In this document: positions 16,712 to 24,757 of the stretch, piece by piece
How the letters are laid out: every line of letters begins with the position of its first letter
Position numbering within the stretch: the stretch's first letter is position 1
Virus record (IMG/VR): IMGVR_UViG_3300033233_000073
Span: 1-42,589 of that record
DNA: 42,589 nt
Strand: one strand, 5' to 3'
Origin: a virus
Notes under the pieces: model-generated
Told to the model about the DNA's origin: nothing
Seen by the model: only the letters and a program-made list of their open reading frames with translations
The model's database searches: none
Made by a program: the position numbers and the translations under genes

Positions 16712-17329
16712 GTGGCGATCAGCTTTCCGCTCGCGCTGCCGGCAGGGCGGGCGGTGAAGCGCATCGTATTCCGCGCGCGCTCGACCGTCGGCGTCTCGGC
16801 CTCGCCCTTCAGCGCCGAACAGCAGCTCTACGTGCACCAGGGCGAGGTCTGGTCGGCGGAAGTCTCACTCATCCCGATGCGGCGCGCGGACGCCGAGGAA
16901 TGGGTTGCATTTCAACTGGCGTTGAACGGGATGGAGGGCACGTTTTTGCTCGGCGATCTGCTGAACATCAGTCCGCGCGGCACCTGGAGCGGCGGCTCGC
17001 CGCTTGTCGCCGGCGCCTCGCAGAGCGGCAAGGTCCTCAATGTCGATGGCTTGACGGCCGGCGCTACCGGCAAGAAGGGCGACTGGTTCCAGCTCGGCAG
17101 CGGCTCGGGCTCGCGGCTGCACAAGCTCACGCTCGATTTCACCGCCAACGGGGCCGGTGAGGCGGGGCTCGATTTCTGGCCGCGGCTGAGATCCTCGCCC
17201 TCCGACGATGCTCCGCTGACGCTCGCGAGCCCAAAGGGGGTTTTTCGGCTGGCCTCGAACGAGCGCGAATGGTCGATCGAGCTGGCACAGCTCTATGGGC
17301 TGTCATTCGCCTGCATCGAGGCGCTCTGA
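16712..17329 (+). CDS. Distal minor tail protein
   Basis: 205 residues from a GTG six bases after the tape measure stop. N-terminal FPLALPAGRAVKRIVFRARSTVGVSASPFS and EQQLYVHQGEVWSAEVSLIPMRR, then AEEWVAFQLALNGMEGTFLLGD, are characteristic of the first protein after the tape measure in many Proteobacteria siphophages, analogous in place to lambda gpM / distal tail proteins. Beta-rich; no enzyme motif. Confidence 0.75.
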   Translation: MAISFPLALPAGRAVKRIVFRARSTVGVSASPFSAEQQLYVHQGEVWSAEVSLIPMRRADAEEWVAFQLALNGMEGTFLLGDLLNISPRGTWSGGSPLVAGASQSGKVLNVDGLTAGATGKKGDWFQLGSGSGSRLHKLTLDFTANGAGEAGLDFWPRLRSSPSDDAPLTLASPKGVFRLASNEREWSIELAQLYGLSFACIEAL

Positions 17330-17332
17330 CCC

Positions 17333-17989
17333 ATGGCCTCGCGCAACCTCACCGCGCCGATGCTCGCGGCGATCGCCGCCGGCACGGTGCGCCCGGGGCT
17401 GCTCTATGAGGGCGAATTCGTCTCGGGCGGGTCGCCCGCGTTTCTCAACCTGTGGTCCGGGGTGGGACTCTTGTCGTGGGACTCCAAGACCTGGACGGGC
17501 GGCGGCCAGCTCATGGGGCTCTCGCCAATCGAAGAATCGCGCCAGATGTCGGCGGTCGGGTTCACGGTGACGCTCTCGGGCATGCCTTCGAGCCTCATCG
17601 CGACCGCGCTCGCCAACGTGCGGCAGGGCCGCCCGGGCAAGCTCTGGCTGGCGCTCTTCGACGCGGCGGGCGCGATCATCGCGGACCCCTATCCATTGCA
17701 GTCGGGCAGGCTCGACGTGAGCCTGATCGAGGATGCGGGCGAAACCTGCACGATCTCCGTGCAGTACGAATCGCGCCTGGTCGATCTGGAGCGCGCGCGC
17801 GAGCGGCGCTGGACGCACGAGGACCAGCAGATCGACCATGTGGGCGATCTGGGATTCGAGTACGTCGCGGCGCTCCAGGATATGCAGATCACCTGGGGCG
17901 GCCCGGCCGCGGCAGCCTCTCCGATTGCGAATCCGGTAATCGCCGCCGGCGCGGCAAGCGATTCCGGCAACTATTCGAGCGGTTTCTGA
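17333..17989 (+). CDS. Minor tail protein (baseplate hub-like, gpL position)
   Basis: 218 residues, 3 bases after the previous gene. Recognisable segments: PGLLYEGEF, LNLWSGVGLLSWDSKTWTGG, a central RQGRPGKLWLALFDAAGAII and the C-terminal HEDQQIDHVGDLGFEYVAALQDM followed by WGG. This pattern belongs to a conserved tail-tip family that forms the ring to which the J-like protein attaches. No cysteine cluster like that of lambda gpL was seen. Confidence 0.75.
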   Translation: MASRNLTAPMLAAIAAGTVRPGLLYEGEFVSGGSPAFLNLWSGVGLLSWDSKTWTGGGQLMGLSPIEESRQMSAVGFTVTLSGMPSSLIATALANVRQGRPGKLWLALFDAAGAIIADPYPLQSGRLDVSLIEDAGETCTISVQYESRLVDLERARERRWTHEDQQIDHVGDLGFEYVAALQDMQITWGGPAAAASPIANPVIAAGAASDSGNYSSGF

Positions 17990-18004
17990 GCCGCCAGGCT
18001 GAGC

Positions 18005-18415
18005 ATGAGACTCGACGGCTGGGAAATTCGGCTCGCCGCAGTGATCGAACACGCGCGCAATGCGCCCTACGCCCTGGGCGAGCACGACTGTTTTCGCGTC
18101 GCTTGCCGGGCGGTCGAGGCGCTGAGCGGAAAGAATCACTGGCCGCAATTCGCCGGGCGTTACGCGACGCGCGCCGAAGCTCTGCGGCTGATCGCGCGGC
18201 ACGGCTCGAGCTTCGAAGAGGCGTTTTCGTGGCTGTTCGGCTCTGATGCCGTGGATGTGCGCCGGGCGCGGCGCGGCGACATCGTCTGCATCCAGACCGA
18301 AGAGGGCGAGAAGCACCTGGGCGTATGCGTGGGCGCCGAAAGCGCCTTTACGCTGGCAGCCGGCTCGGTCTACCTGCCGACGCTGAGTTGCCTGTGCTGC
18401 TGGAGGATCGGGTAA
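18005..18415 (+). CDS. Tail-tip NlpC/P60-like protein (DUF6950-like)
   Basis: 136 residues. The motif YALGEHDCFRVACRAVEALSG places a candidate catalytic Cys in a helix start, followed by a possible His partner in KHLGVCVGAES. This layout is that of small papain-like NlpC/P60 or DUF6950 proteins found between gpL- and gpJ-like genes (gpK position), which may cut peptidoglycan during DNA entry. Spacing to the J-like gene is zero (stop 18413-18415, ATG 18416). Confidence 0.72.
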   Translation: MRLDGWEIRLAAVIEHARNAPYALGEHDCFRVACRAVEALSGKNHWPQFAGRYATRAEALRLIARHGSSFEEAFSWLFGSDAVDVRRARRGDIVCIQTEEGEKHLGVCVGAESAFTLAAGSVYLPTLSCLCCWRIG

Positions 18416-20872
18416 ATGCCGACCTCGATCATCGCCGCGATCGTGGGTTCGTTTGTTGGCGAGTGGGTCGCAGCCGAATTTGCCCTCGCCGATCTTCTCG
18501 GCGGGTTCCTCACCGCCAGCGTGGTGCGCGGCGCGGTAGGATTGGTCAGCTCAACCGTCATCGGCAGCGCCCTGCGCGGCACGCGCGATGACAAGGGTTC
18601 CACGACCGTCGCCGATAGCGGCACGCCGGTCTCGGTTCGCCAGGCGGCTGCGCCCTGGCAGATCGTCTATGGCGAGCGGCGCTGCGGCGGGATCTACACA
18701 TTCATCCACGTCTCCGCCGACAATCAGTATCTGCACCTGATCCTCACGCTCGCGGGTCACGAGTGCAACGCGATCGGCGACGTCTATTTCGACGACGAGG
18801 TGGTGCCGCTGGATGGCTCGGGCAACGCCACCGGCAAATATGCGGGTTTCGTGCGCATCAAGAAATCGCTCGGCGGCGAAGGCGCGAGCCAGCCGTTTCC
18901 GGATCTCGCCACCGAGTGCTCGGACAAGTGGACCGCGAATCACCTGCAGCGCGGGCACACCAAGCTCTACGTGCGGCTGCTGCACAACCGGGATCTGTTC
19001 GCGCGCGGCACGCCGAACATCACTTGCATCGTGCAGGGCAAGACACTGTGGGACCCGCGCAGTTCGACGACGGTGTTTTCCAGGAACCCGGCGCTGGCGG
19101 TTGCCGATTATCTGACGAACACCACGTTCGGGTTCGGCGCGGTCTATGCCGAGGAGATCGACGAGGCGTCGCTCATCGCGGCGGCCAATATCTGCGACGA
19201 GGACGTGAATCTGGCCGGCGGCGGCACGGAGGACCGCTACCGCGCCAACGGAGTGGTGACGACCGACGTGCAGCCCAAAGAGGTGCTCGGCCGGCTGCTC
19301 GATGCGATGGCGGGCAAGGCGGCCAACATCGGCGGGCGCTGGTTCATCCACGCCGGCGCCTACGACACGCCCACGGTGACGCTCGACGAAAGCGACCTCT
19401 CCGGGCGGATCGCGACGCAACCGCTCACCAATCGGCGGGTGAACGCCAACGGCGCCAAGGGCGTGTTCGTCGATCCGGGCAACAACTGGCAGGTGGTGGA
19501 TTTTCCGGCGCTCGCCGGGGCCGCGTTCCTCGCCGAGGATAACGGCGAGCGCGCCTGGAAAGACCTCGATTACCGGGCGTTCGTCACCAGCAGCACGCAG
19601 GCGCAACGCCTCTCGAAGATCGTGCTCTACTTCCTGCGCCAGGGCCTCAGCTGCACGATGCAGTGCAAGCTGACCGCCTGGCGCGCGATGACCGCGCGCA
19701 CGGTACTGGTCAACAACACCAAGTTCGGCTGGTCGGCGAAGCCCTTCGAGGTCGAGGCTTCGGGCTTCCGGTTCAATGCGGACGGCACGCTCGGCGTGGA
19801 GTTGTCGCTGCGCGAGACCGCGGCTGCGCTCTACGACTGGTCGACGAGCGATGAGCAGGCGCAGGCCGCGGCGCCGAATACGAATCTGCCCGATCCATAC
19901 AACATCCTGCCGCCGACGAGCCTGGTGCTCGATGATGCGCCGCTCATCCTGGAAGATGGCTCGGTCATTCCGCGCATCAAGGCGACCTGGACAGCCTCCA
20001 GCACGCCGTTCCAGACTGGGTTCGAAGTGCGCTGGAAGAGCGGCGCTGGGGCGTGGACGACGCAGTACGTGAGCGATGCGCTCGCCTACCTGCAGCCGCT
20101 CTCGGTCGGCTCGGATTACGACATCGAGGTCTACACGCTCACGAGTATCGGGCGCTCGCAGACTGCGCTCACGGCGAGCAACCACACCGCGGCCGGCCAG
20201 GACACGGCGCCGCCGACCACCAACACGTTCCAAGGCAGCGGCGGCGCGTGGCAGAACATCCTCACGTGGGATGTGACCACCTCGCGCGCCGACATCTGGC
20301 GCACCGAGATCTGGGCCTCGCTCACCAACGATCGCAACACCGCCACCAAGGTGAGCGACAAGGCCTGGCCCGCCAAGACTTTCGTTCACCTGGGCTTGAG
20401 CGGGAGCCAGACCTGGTACTACTGGTCACGCGTGGTGGACACCTCGGGCAACTACTCGACGTGGAATCCGTCGAGTGCTACCGCGGGCCTCGCGGTGACG
20501 ACGAAAGATTCCGCCGCGCTGTCTGGCGGCCAGTCGCCGAACGACTACGGCGGGATCTTCTGGGGGAATGCAACTAAAGCGCCGATACGCCTGATGCCGC
20601 TGCCCATTGCCCCCAGCAGCGGCGACGAGGGTGCTATCTACTACGATTCCGGGTGGCACTCGTTGCTGTTTTGGGATGGCAACTCGTGGGTGTTCATCTC
20701 CGGTGGGTCCCGCGCGGCATTTCCGCCGATCCTCGTCCTCGATTCACTGATTCCTGGTGTCGCCGCGCCGGTTATGGGCAATGTCCACGTCGATCCATCG
20801 ACCGCGACGCCGCCAGATCTTTCGCTCGACTCCTTAATTCCTGGGGTGTCCGTGACTGCGACTTCACCGTAG
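18416..20872 (+). CDS. Tail tip attachment protein (gpJ-like host-specificity protein)
   Basis: 818 residues. Begins with a hydrophobic Ala/Gly region (about 1-55), then VSVRQAAAPWQIVYGERRCGG and the tail-hub domains (YLHLILTLAGHECNAIGDVY, ARGTPNITCIVQGK, NPALAVADYL), typical of the J/phage-tail family. Residues about 495-670 resemble fibronectin type III domains (ATWTASSTPFQTGFEVRWKS; SVGSDYDIEVYTLTSIG). The C-terminus ends in two copies of a PPxLxLDSLIPGV peptide. Probably forms the tail tip and binds the host receptor. Shorter than lambda gpJ (1132 aa). Confidence 0.88.
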   Translation: MPTSIIAAIVGSFVGEWVAAEFALADLLGGFLTASVVRGAVGLVSSTVIGSALRGTRDDKGSTTVADSGTPVSVRQAAAPWQIVYGERRCGGIYTFIHVSADNQYLHLILTLAGHECNAIGDVYFDDEVVPLDGSGNATGKYAGFVRIKKSLGGEGASQPFPDLATECSDKWTANHLQRGHTKLYVRLLHNRDLFARGTPNITCIVQGKTLWDPRSSTTVFSRNPALAVADYLTNTTFGFGAVYAEEIDEASLIAAANICDEDVNLAGGGTEDRYRANGVVTTDVQPKEVLGRLLDAMAGKAANIGGRWFIHAGAYDTPTVTLDESDLSGRIATQPLTNRRVNANGAKGVFVDPGNNWQVVDFPALAGAAFLAEDNGERAWKDLDYRAFVTSSTQAQRLSKIVLYFLRQGLSCTMQCKLTAWRAMTARTVLVNNTKFGWSAKPFEVEASGFRFNADGTLGVELSLRETAAALYDWSTSDEQAQAAAPNTNLPDPYNILPPTSLVLDDAPLILEDGSVIPRIKATWTASSTPFQTGFEVRWKSGAGAWTTQYVSDALAYLQPLSVGSDYDIEVYTLTSIGRSQTALTASNHTAAGQDTAPPTTNTFQGSGGAWQNILTWDVTTSRADIWRTEIWASLTNDRNTATKVSDKAWPAKTFVHLGLSGSQTWYYWSRVVDTSGNYSTWNPSSATAGLAVTTKDSAALSGGQSPNDYGGIFWGNATKAPIRLMPLPIAPSSGDEGAIYYDSGWHSLLFWDGNSWVFISGGSRAAFPPILVLDSLIPGVAAPVMGNVHVDPSTATPPDLSLDSLIPGVSVTATSP

Positions 20873-20883
20873 AGGTGCCCGAC

Positions 20884-21585
20884 ATGGAAAAAAACAAGCT
20901 CATCGTTCCCGACGCTGAAATTTTCGTGCCCGGTACGCCGAAGCCTGAGGCCGATTATCTGGAGCTGGAGCGCCTCGGCGCGAAGCTCGGCATCCCGGTG
21001 CCAATGGTGCACGTGAAGGTCGAGGCCACCAATCCAGATGGCTCGCCGGGTGAGCGGTATGAGGGGCGCAGCCGGACGTTCAATCGGAATTTCTGGAACA
21101 GGCTACTTGCGCTTCTCAGTGGTTTTGGCACCAGCGGGACAACTTTCGGCGCCGGGTATCTGACCAACAAAAACACCAGCGGAGCTTCTGCCAACCATTC
21201 GTATAGCGGTTACATTTATTGGATCAACAACACCGGCAATTATGGTAGGGGCATCGGTGTCGGCACGGGCACGGCAGCGGAGGATTTTGAGGGGTACAAC
21301 CTAAGCGCTCCAATCAGCGGTGGTTCTGGGGCGGGGCAGCTCGTGTACAACACACAAGACCCGACTACAGAATCGTACAACTCCGGGACGAAAAAATGGT
21401 CGATGACGTTGAAGATGATTTTGAACAACAATTCTGGCGGCACGATCGTTGTGGCGGAAACAGCGATCGTGGACGGTTCGTTGCCAGCGCTAATCTGCCG
21501 TGATCTGCTGGGCTCGGCTGTGTCGGTGCTCAACGCCGGACAATTAACCGTCACCTACACCATCACGTTGACGTTCCCGGCATAA
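20884..21585 (+). CDS. Putative tail fibre / virion protein
   Basis: 233 residues from ATG 20884, 11 bases after the J-like gene. N-terminal part carries VHVKVEATNPDGSPGERYEG then RSRTFNRNFWNRLLALLSG, a motif known from many phage fibre-associated proteins (a strand followed by an aromatic helix). The rest is Gly/Asn/Ser/Thr-rich beta sequence without low GC bias except around AACAACACC codons, which are more AT-rich than neighbours. It probably attaches to or extends the tail tip. Confidence 0.65.
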   Translation: MEKNKLIVPDAEIFVPGTPKPEADYLELERLGAKLGIPVPMVHVKVEATNPDGSPGERYEGRSRTFNRNFWNRLLALLSGFGTSGTTFGAGYLTNKNTSGASANHSYSGYIYWINNTGNYGRGIGVGTGTAAEDFEGYNLSAPISGGSGAGQLVYNTQDPTTESYNSGTKKWSMTLKMILNNNSGGTIVVAETAIVDGSLPALICRDLLGSAVSVLNAGQLTVTYTITLTFPA

Positions 21586-21614
21586 TCCAGAGCCGCACAT
21601 GCAACAACTGATCC

Positions 21615-21896
21615 ATGCCAAATGCCACCCCACCCGATCTAGACCTCGACTCGATGCCCCCGGGCGTCTCTGTCGGCACGGCGCTGGACGACGTGAATGC
21701 CTGCAATGCGAAGCCGCCATCCCTTGGCCTCGATGTGCCGCGACCGGCCAGCAGTGGCCGCACATCGGCAGCAGAGGGTGGGGCGATCAGTCGATCGCGG
21801 CGGATCTTGGTGGCGATAATTGCAATCGCGCTTGCCTGCGCCACGGCGCTCGTGGTTTTCTGGAATTGGGAGGCGTTCGGCGCGGGGCTCGATTAG
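21615..21896 (+). CDS. Small protein with PPDLDLDS motif and C-terminal membrane helix
   Basis: 93 residues. Starts TPPDLDLDSMPPGVSV, almost the same peptide that ends the J-like protein, and repeats a weaker PPSLGLD form at residues about 34-40. After a polar linker, residues about 64-84 (RILVAIIAIALACATALVVFW) form a single membrane helix with a short tail. Translation start is an ATG in a weak context. Its late position next to the lysis cassette and single anchor hint at a virion or lysis accessory role; unknown. Confidence 0.5.
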   Translation: MPNATPPDLDLDSMPPGVSVGTALDDVNACNAKPPSLGLDVPRPASSGRTSAAEGGAISRSRRILVAIIAIALACATALVVFWNWEAFGAGLD

Positions 21897-21922
21897 AGCC
21901 GCAGCGGAAAAAAGAGGGGCGA

Positions 21923-21950
21923 CCGGCGCAGTGCGCTAACACCGCGCCGG
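21923..21950 (+). other. Hairpin in the gap before the lysis genes
   Basis: The 161-base gap 21897-22057 has no credible gene. It contains CCGGCGC (21923-21929) pairing perfectly with GCGCCGG (21944-21950) around a 14-base loop. It may be an mRNA processing or pausing structure; no T-run follows. Confidence 0.35.
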
Positions 21951-22057
21951 CCCGTTTGCCGGAGATGCAACCTTCGAGCAGGATAAGGCCCCTGCCACGA
22001 TCGCGGGGCGGCTGTAGGGCATCGCGTTCTAAATCACACCGACCCGGAGGCCGAGGC

Positions 22058-22165
22058 ATGACGATCCGCTCCGCTGACAACATCTGGCATGTCGTGCTCG
22101 CCATCGCCGTCGGGGTCGTGCTGGCGCTTGCGCTGAACGGCCTCGCGCGGTTGCTTGGATATTGA
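22058..22165 (+). CDS. Tiny single-span membrane protein, 35 aa
   Basis: ATG at 22058 with CGGAGG about 10 bases upstream. Residues 10-33 (WHVVLAIAVGVVLALALNGLARLL) are one hydrophobic helix. Such micropeptides often open lysis cassettes and may be holin-like or modulate lysis timing. Unrecognised; accepted because of the ribosome site and hydrophobic pattern. Confidence 0.5.
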   Translation: MTIRSADNIWHVVLAIAVGVVLALALNGLARLLGY

Positions 22166-22246
22166 TCGATCGCAATCTGGTTTTCGACCGCAGCATCTTG
22201 AGCGCCCGCATGCGCGAGGCCTTCATTTCCCGATTCAGGAGGATCC

Positions 22247-22732
22247 ATGAACGTCGCCGCACGCCACATGCTGCCGGTGGAGATGCTCGCTGCGCTGGTC
22301 TCGATCGCGCTCGGGCTGGTTGCCGCTCTCGGCCGCGGGCCGCTTTATGCGGCGCTGCACGGGTTCGCGCCCTGGCTCGGCTACACGCAGAACTTCTGGT
22401 GGGGCGTGGCGCTGCTCCTCGGCGGCACGTTGCTCGCTGGGACCGCGCTGGACGAATGGCGCTACGGGCGCGGCTGGGACAAGCGGCGCCTGGTGCTCGC
22501 GGCTGACATCCGCTGCGGCGCGGCGCTCGCACTGATCGTGGCGCACTTGTCGCTTGCCGCGGCGCTGGCGGTCACCGGGCACGCGGCCGCGCTCTTCGGG
22601 GTGATGCTCATCGCTTTGATTCTCGTCCTGTTTCTCGGCTGGTCGGCGGTGATGACGCGCCGGCTTTCGGTGTGCCTGGATGCGAAGTACCGCACCTCCA
22701 GGCTGCACGTGCGGATCGGCGCCAAATGGTGA
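22247..22732 (+). CDS. Lysis-cassette membrane protein, about four spans
   Basis: 161 residues with AGGAGG about 6 bases before the ATG, one of the best ribosome sites in the window. Hydrophobic segments at about 9-30, 50-66, 84-108 and 112-134, with a positively charged tail (TRRLSVCLDAKYRTSRLHVR). Sits at the head of the lysis group, immediately upstream of a holin-like gene. Could be a holin or antiholin partner; family not recognised. Confidence 0.6.
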   Translation: MNVAARHMLPVEMLAALVSIALGLVAALGRGPLYAALHGFAPWLGYTQNFWWGVALLLGGTLLAGTALDEWRYGRGWDKRRLVLAADIRCGAALALIVAHLSLAAALAVTGHAAALFGVMLIALILVLFLGWSAVMTRRLSVCLDAKYRTSRLHVRIGAKW

Positions 22733-23136
22733 AGGCCGAAGCCGCCGCGGCGCTGGAGGCGACGCTCGTCTCGGTTGCGCTCGTCGCGCTCAAAGTGCTC
22801 GGTTGGGCGCTGGTGGTGGCGGCGCTTTCGCTCTTCGGCTGGAGCGTGAGCTCGCTGCACCTGCTCGCTGGCTGGACCGACGGCGAGCTCGCCGCGCGGC
22901 TGGAGATCGTGCGCGGGGTGCTCGCCTCGGTGGGCGCCGGCGCGGTCGCGGCGCTCGCCGGCTTCTATTACGAGCTGCCGATCGTGCTCATCTGCATCGC
23001 GGTTTTTTTCGCAGGGATGTCGGGCGAGCGGTACTTGAAGCCGATGGCCGAGCAGCTCCTCGGGCGGCTCAACGCTGCGTTCCTCGGCTTGTTCGGCCGC
23101 AACGGCGGCGGTGGTGGAGGGCCGAAGGCGTCATGA
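22726..23136 (+). CDS. Holin-like membrane protein
   Basis: 136 residues from ATG 22726, overlapping the previous gene by 7 bases (a GTG at 22729 would also work). Three hydrophobic stretches at about 11-40, 62-80 and 84-100, then a polar tail with ERYLKPMAEQLLGRLNAAFLG and six glycines. The KPMAEQLLGRL-type tail resembles LydA/lambda-like holin families of Proteobacteria phages. Placed before the DUF5675 protein and the spanins, it is the best holin candidate. Confidence 0.6.
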   Translation: MVKAEAAAALEATLVSVALVALKVLGWALVVAALSLFGWSVSSLHLLAGWTDGELAARLEIVRGVLASVGAGAVAALAGFYYELPIVLICIAVFFAGMSGERYLKPMAEQLLGRLNAAFLGLFGRNGGGGGGPKAS

Positions 23137-23495
23137 CAGCCACATGGCTGGTCCTCGCCTGGCTGTTCGCGGGGATCACGAGCGTGTACGTGATTGCGCC
23201 CGCAGGGGCGCAGGTGCCCGTGCCCACGCCCGGCGCGCGCGGCGTGCGCTTCGACTGCGCCGAGCTCGCCGCCGCAATCGGCCGCGTCGCCATATACCGC
23301 GACGTCGACGCCGACCAGGCGAAGACGATCGCCATGTTCCGCGCCAAGAATCCGCAGGTGGGCATGTTGCACATGCAGGCGATCGAGCGCGAGATCCGGC
23401 GCGTGTGGCGCGAAGGCCTCGCCCCCGGGGAGGCCGAATTCGCGCTCTACCGGCGCTGCCAGGCGCAGCTCGGGGACATGGGGATGGAGGGATGA
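23133..23495 (+). CDS. Exported or anchored protein in the lysis cassette
   Basis: 120 residues; ATGA overlap with the holin-like gene. N-terminus TATWLVLAWLFAGITSVYVIAPAGAQ is a good signal peptide or anchor (possible cleavage after AGAQ). The rest is helical and charged with two cysteines (DCAELAAAIGR and RRCQAQLGDM) that could pair in the periplasm. Not recognised; periplasmic location and position suggest it helps wall degradation or spanin work. Confidence 0.55.
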   Translation: MTATWLVLAWLFAGITSVYVIAPAGAQVPVPTPGARGVRFDCAELAAAIGRVAIYRDVDADQAKTIAMFRAKNPQVGMLHMQAIEREIRRVWREGLAPGEAEFALYRRCQAQLGDMGMEG

Positions 23496-23932
23496 TGGAA
23501 CTGGTTCTGCAACGCAATTCGAGCCTTGAGCATGCGACATTAGGACGCCTGGACATCGACGGCGATTTCGAGTGCCACACGCTCGAGGACGTGGTGCGCG
23601 AGATGCCTGGCCTTTCGGTCGCGCAATGGAAGATCGCGGGGGAGAGCGCGATCCCGGCCGGGCGCTACCAGGTGCTGATCACGCGCTCGGCGCGCTTCGG
23701 CAGGGACCTGCCGCTGCTCGTCGGCGTGGAAGGGTTTGCAGGCGTGCGGATCCATTCCGGCAATACGGCGGCCGACACCGAAGGCTGCATCCTGGTCGGC
23801 CGCAAGGCGGCCGGCGACACGGTGATCGAGAGCCGGATCGCATTCCTCGATCTCTTCGAGCAGATCGAGGGCGCGATCGCCGCGCACGAAGAAGTGTGGA
23901 TCAAGATCCGGAATGCGGAGGCGGCAGCATGA
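23492..23932 (+). CDS. DUF5675 family protein, endolysin candidate
   Basis: 146 residues from ATG 23492 (overlap ATGATGG; 23495 alternative). Features of the family: TLGRLDIDGDFECHTLEDVV, AIPAGRYQVLITRSARFG and VRIHSGNTAADTEGCILVG. The last motif, His-x-GN followed by GCI, resembles the HG...GC(I/V)R core of YkuD L,D-transpeptidase-like proteins, making Cys and His plausible catalytic residues (inference). It lies where the endolysin is expected, between holin-like and spanin genes, and no lysozyme, amidase or transglycosylase is found elsewhere. No signal peptide. Confidence 0.75.
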   Translation: MMELVLQRNSSLEHATLGRLDIDGDFECHTLEDVVREMPGLSVAQWKIAGESAIPAGRYQVLITRSARFGRDLPLLVGVEGFAGVRIHSGNTAADTEGCILVGRKAAGDTVIESRIAFLDLFEQIEGAIAAHEEVWIKIRNAEAAA

Positions 23933-24438
23933 ACCCGCTCGCGATCTTCGCAGGTCCCTACGGAATGCTCGCCAAGTGGGGCTTGATGGCGCTCCTCGTG
24001 GGCGCGTTCGGCCTGTGGTCTTGGTTCAAGGGCAACGAGCACGGCACGCAGAAGTTGATCGACTACCAGGCGAAGCAAGCGATCGAGGCTGTGCGCATCG
24101 CCAAGGGGCGCGAGACGGTGACGATACAGATGATCGCGCGCTACGTGAAAGTGCAGGGCGCGACGCAGGTCGTCACGCAGACCGTCGAAAGAGAGGTGGT
24201 CCGATATGCGGAAGCAAATCCCGGTTTTTGCCTTGATCCTGCTTGGCGCGTGCTCCACGACGCCGCAGCTCTTAACTCCATTCCCGCAAGCCCCGGCCGA
24301 GCTGATGCAGCCGGCGGAGCGCCCAAAGCCGCTGAAGCCCTCGCCGGCGTCACCGAAAACTACGAAGCCTGCCACCGCACCGCGGACCGGCTAGATGCGC
24401 TGCAGGGCTGGGTGAAGCAGCAGGCGGCAATGCGGTGA
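23929..24438 (+). CDS. Rz: Rz-like inner-membrane spanin
   Basis: 169 residues; ATGA overlap with DUF5675. One N-terminal membrane helix (about 14-32, AKWGLMALLVGAFGLWSWF) followed by a charged helical periplasmic part (YQAKQAIEAVRIAKGRE, ARYVKVQGATQVVTQTVE) and a C-terminal helix with YEACHRTADRLDALQGW. This is the layout of an i-spanin, which with Rz1 fuses inner and outer membranes at the end of lysis. The nested lipoprotein frame confirms it. Confidence 0.85.
   Translation: MNPLAIFAGPYGMLAKWGLMALLVGAFGLWSWFKGNEHGTQKLIDYQAKQAIEAVRIAKGRETVTIQMIARYVKVQGATQVVTQTVEREVVRYAEANPGFCLDPAWRVLHDAAALNSIPASPGRADAAGGAPKAAEALAGVTENYEACHRTADRLDALQGWVKQQAAMR
24206..24394 (+). CDS. Rz1: Rz1-like outer-membrane lipoprotein spanin, nested in Rz
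   Basis: 62 residues entirely within the Rz gene in another frame. Signal sequence QIPVFALILLGAC with a lipobox L-G-A-C at residues 12-15, then a short Pro-rich mature part (PAERPKPLKPSPASP). Pro-rich small lipoproteins nested in Rz are the signature of lambda Rz1. Ribosome site GAGAGG lies about 10 bases before the ATG. Confidence 0.85.
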   Translation: MRKQIPVFALILLGACSTTPQLLTPFPQAPAELMQPAERPKPLKPSPASPKTTKPATAPRTG

Positions 24439-24469
24439 GACCTGGCGTGCTGCGGAGGGCGAGGGCGGC

Positions 24470-24703
24470 GTGATCGAGCTCCCAATGTGGATTCTGGTGT
24501 TCATGTTCCACGGTCGCCCCATGGCGTCCGGCCCGCATGAATTGGAGCCGTGTGTGCTGATGTCCAAGGCGCATCCTGGATCTCACTGCTGGAATCCGAA
24601 GACGCAGCAGCGCATATCCGCCGGTGCGACGGCGCCTGGTGGGAGTGCTGGCTCTGAATTTCAAGGATTCGCAGGGCGCAACATCGTAAGGCAACCCCTG
24701 TGA
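24470..24703 (+). CDS. Small hypothetical protein after the spanins
   Basis: 77 residues from a GTG with GAGGGC upstream. Opens with a hydrophobic IELPMWILVFMFHGRP and contains two Cys (EPCVLMSK, SHCWNPK). The C-terminal third is Gly/Ala-rich and less protein-like. It may be a short membrane-associated moron or not a gene at all; the upstream ribosome site is the main support. Confidence 0.35.
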   Translation: MIELPMWILVFMFHGRPMASGPHELEPCVLMSKAHPGSHCWNPKTQQRISAGATAPGGSAGSEFQGFAGRNIVRQPL

Positions 24704-24757
24704 AGGTGCCGCGCAGGTCCTCTGCGCGGCGGGTTCAACTTCACAAGGAGCAGTGAC
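24700..24757 (+). promoter_or_regulatory. Two-part hairpin immediately before a ribosome-binding site
   Basis: GTGAAG (24700-24705) pairs with CTTCAC (24739-24744); inside it GCCGCGCAG (24708-24716) pairs with CTGCGCGGC (24722-24730). The Shine-Dalgarno AAGGAG (24745-24750) starts one base after the outer stem and the ATG follows at 24758. The structure could control or insulate translation of the next gene. Confidence 0.5.

Noticed and set aside
14288-16837. 849-aa open frame on the minus strand
   Set aside because: Antisense shadow of the tape measure and Z-like genes caused by GC-rich codon bias.
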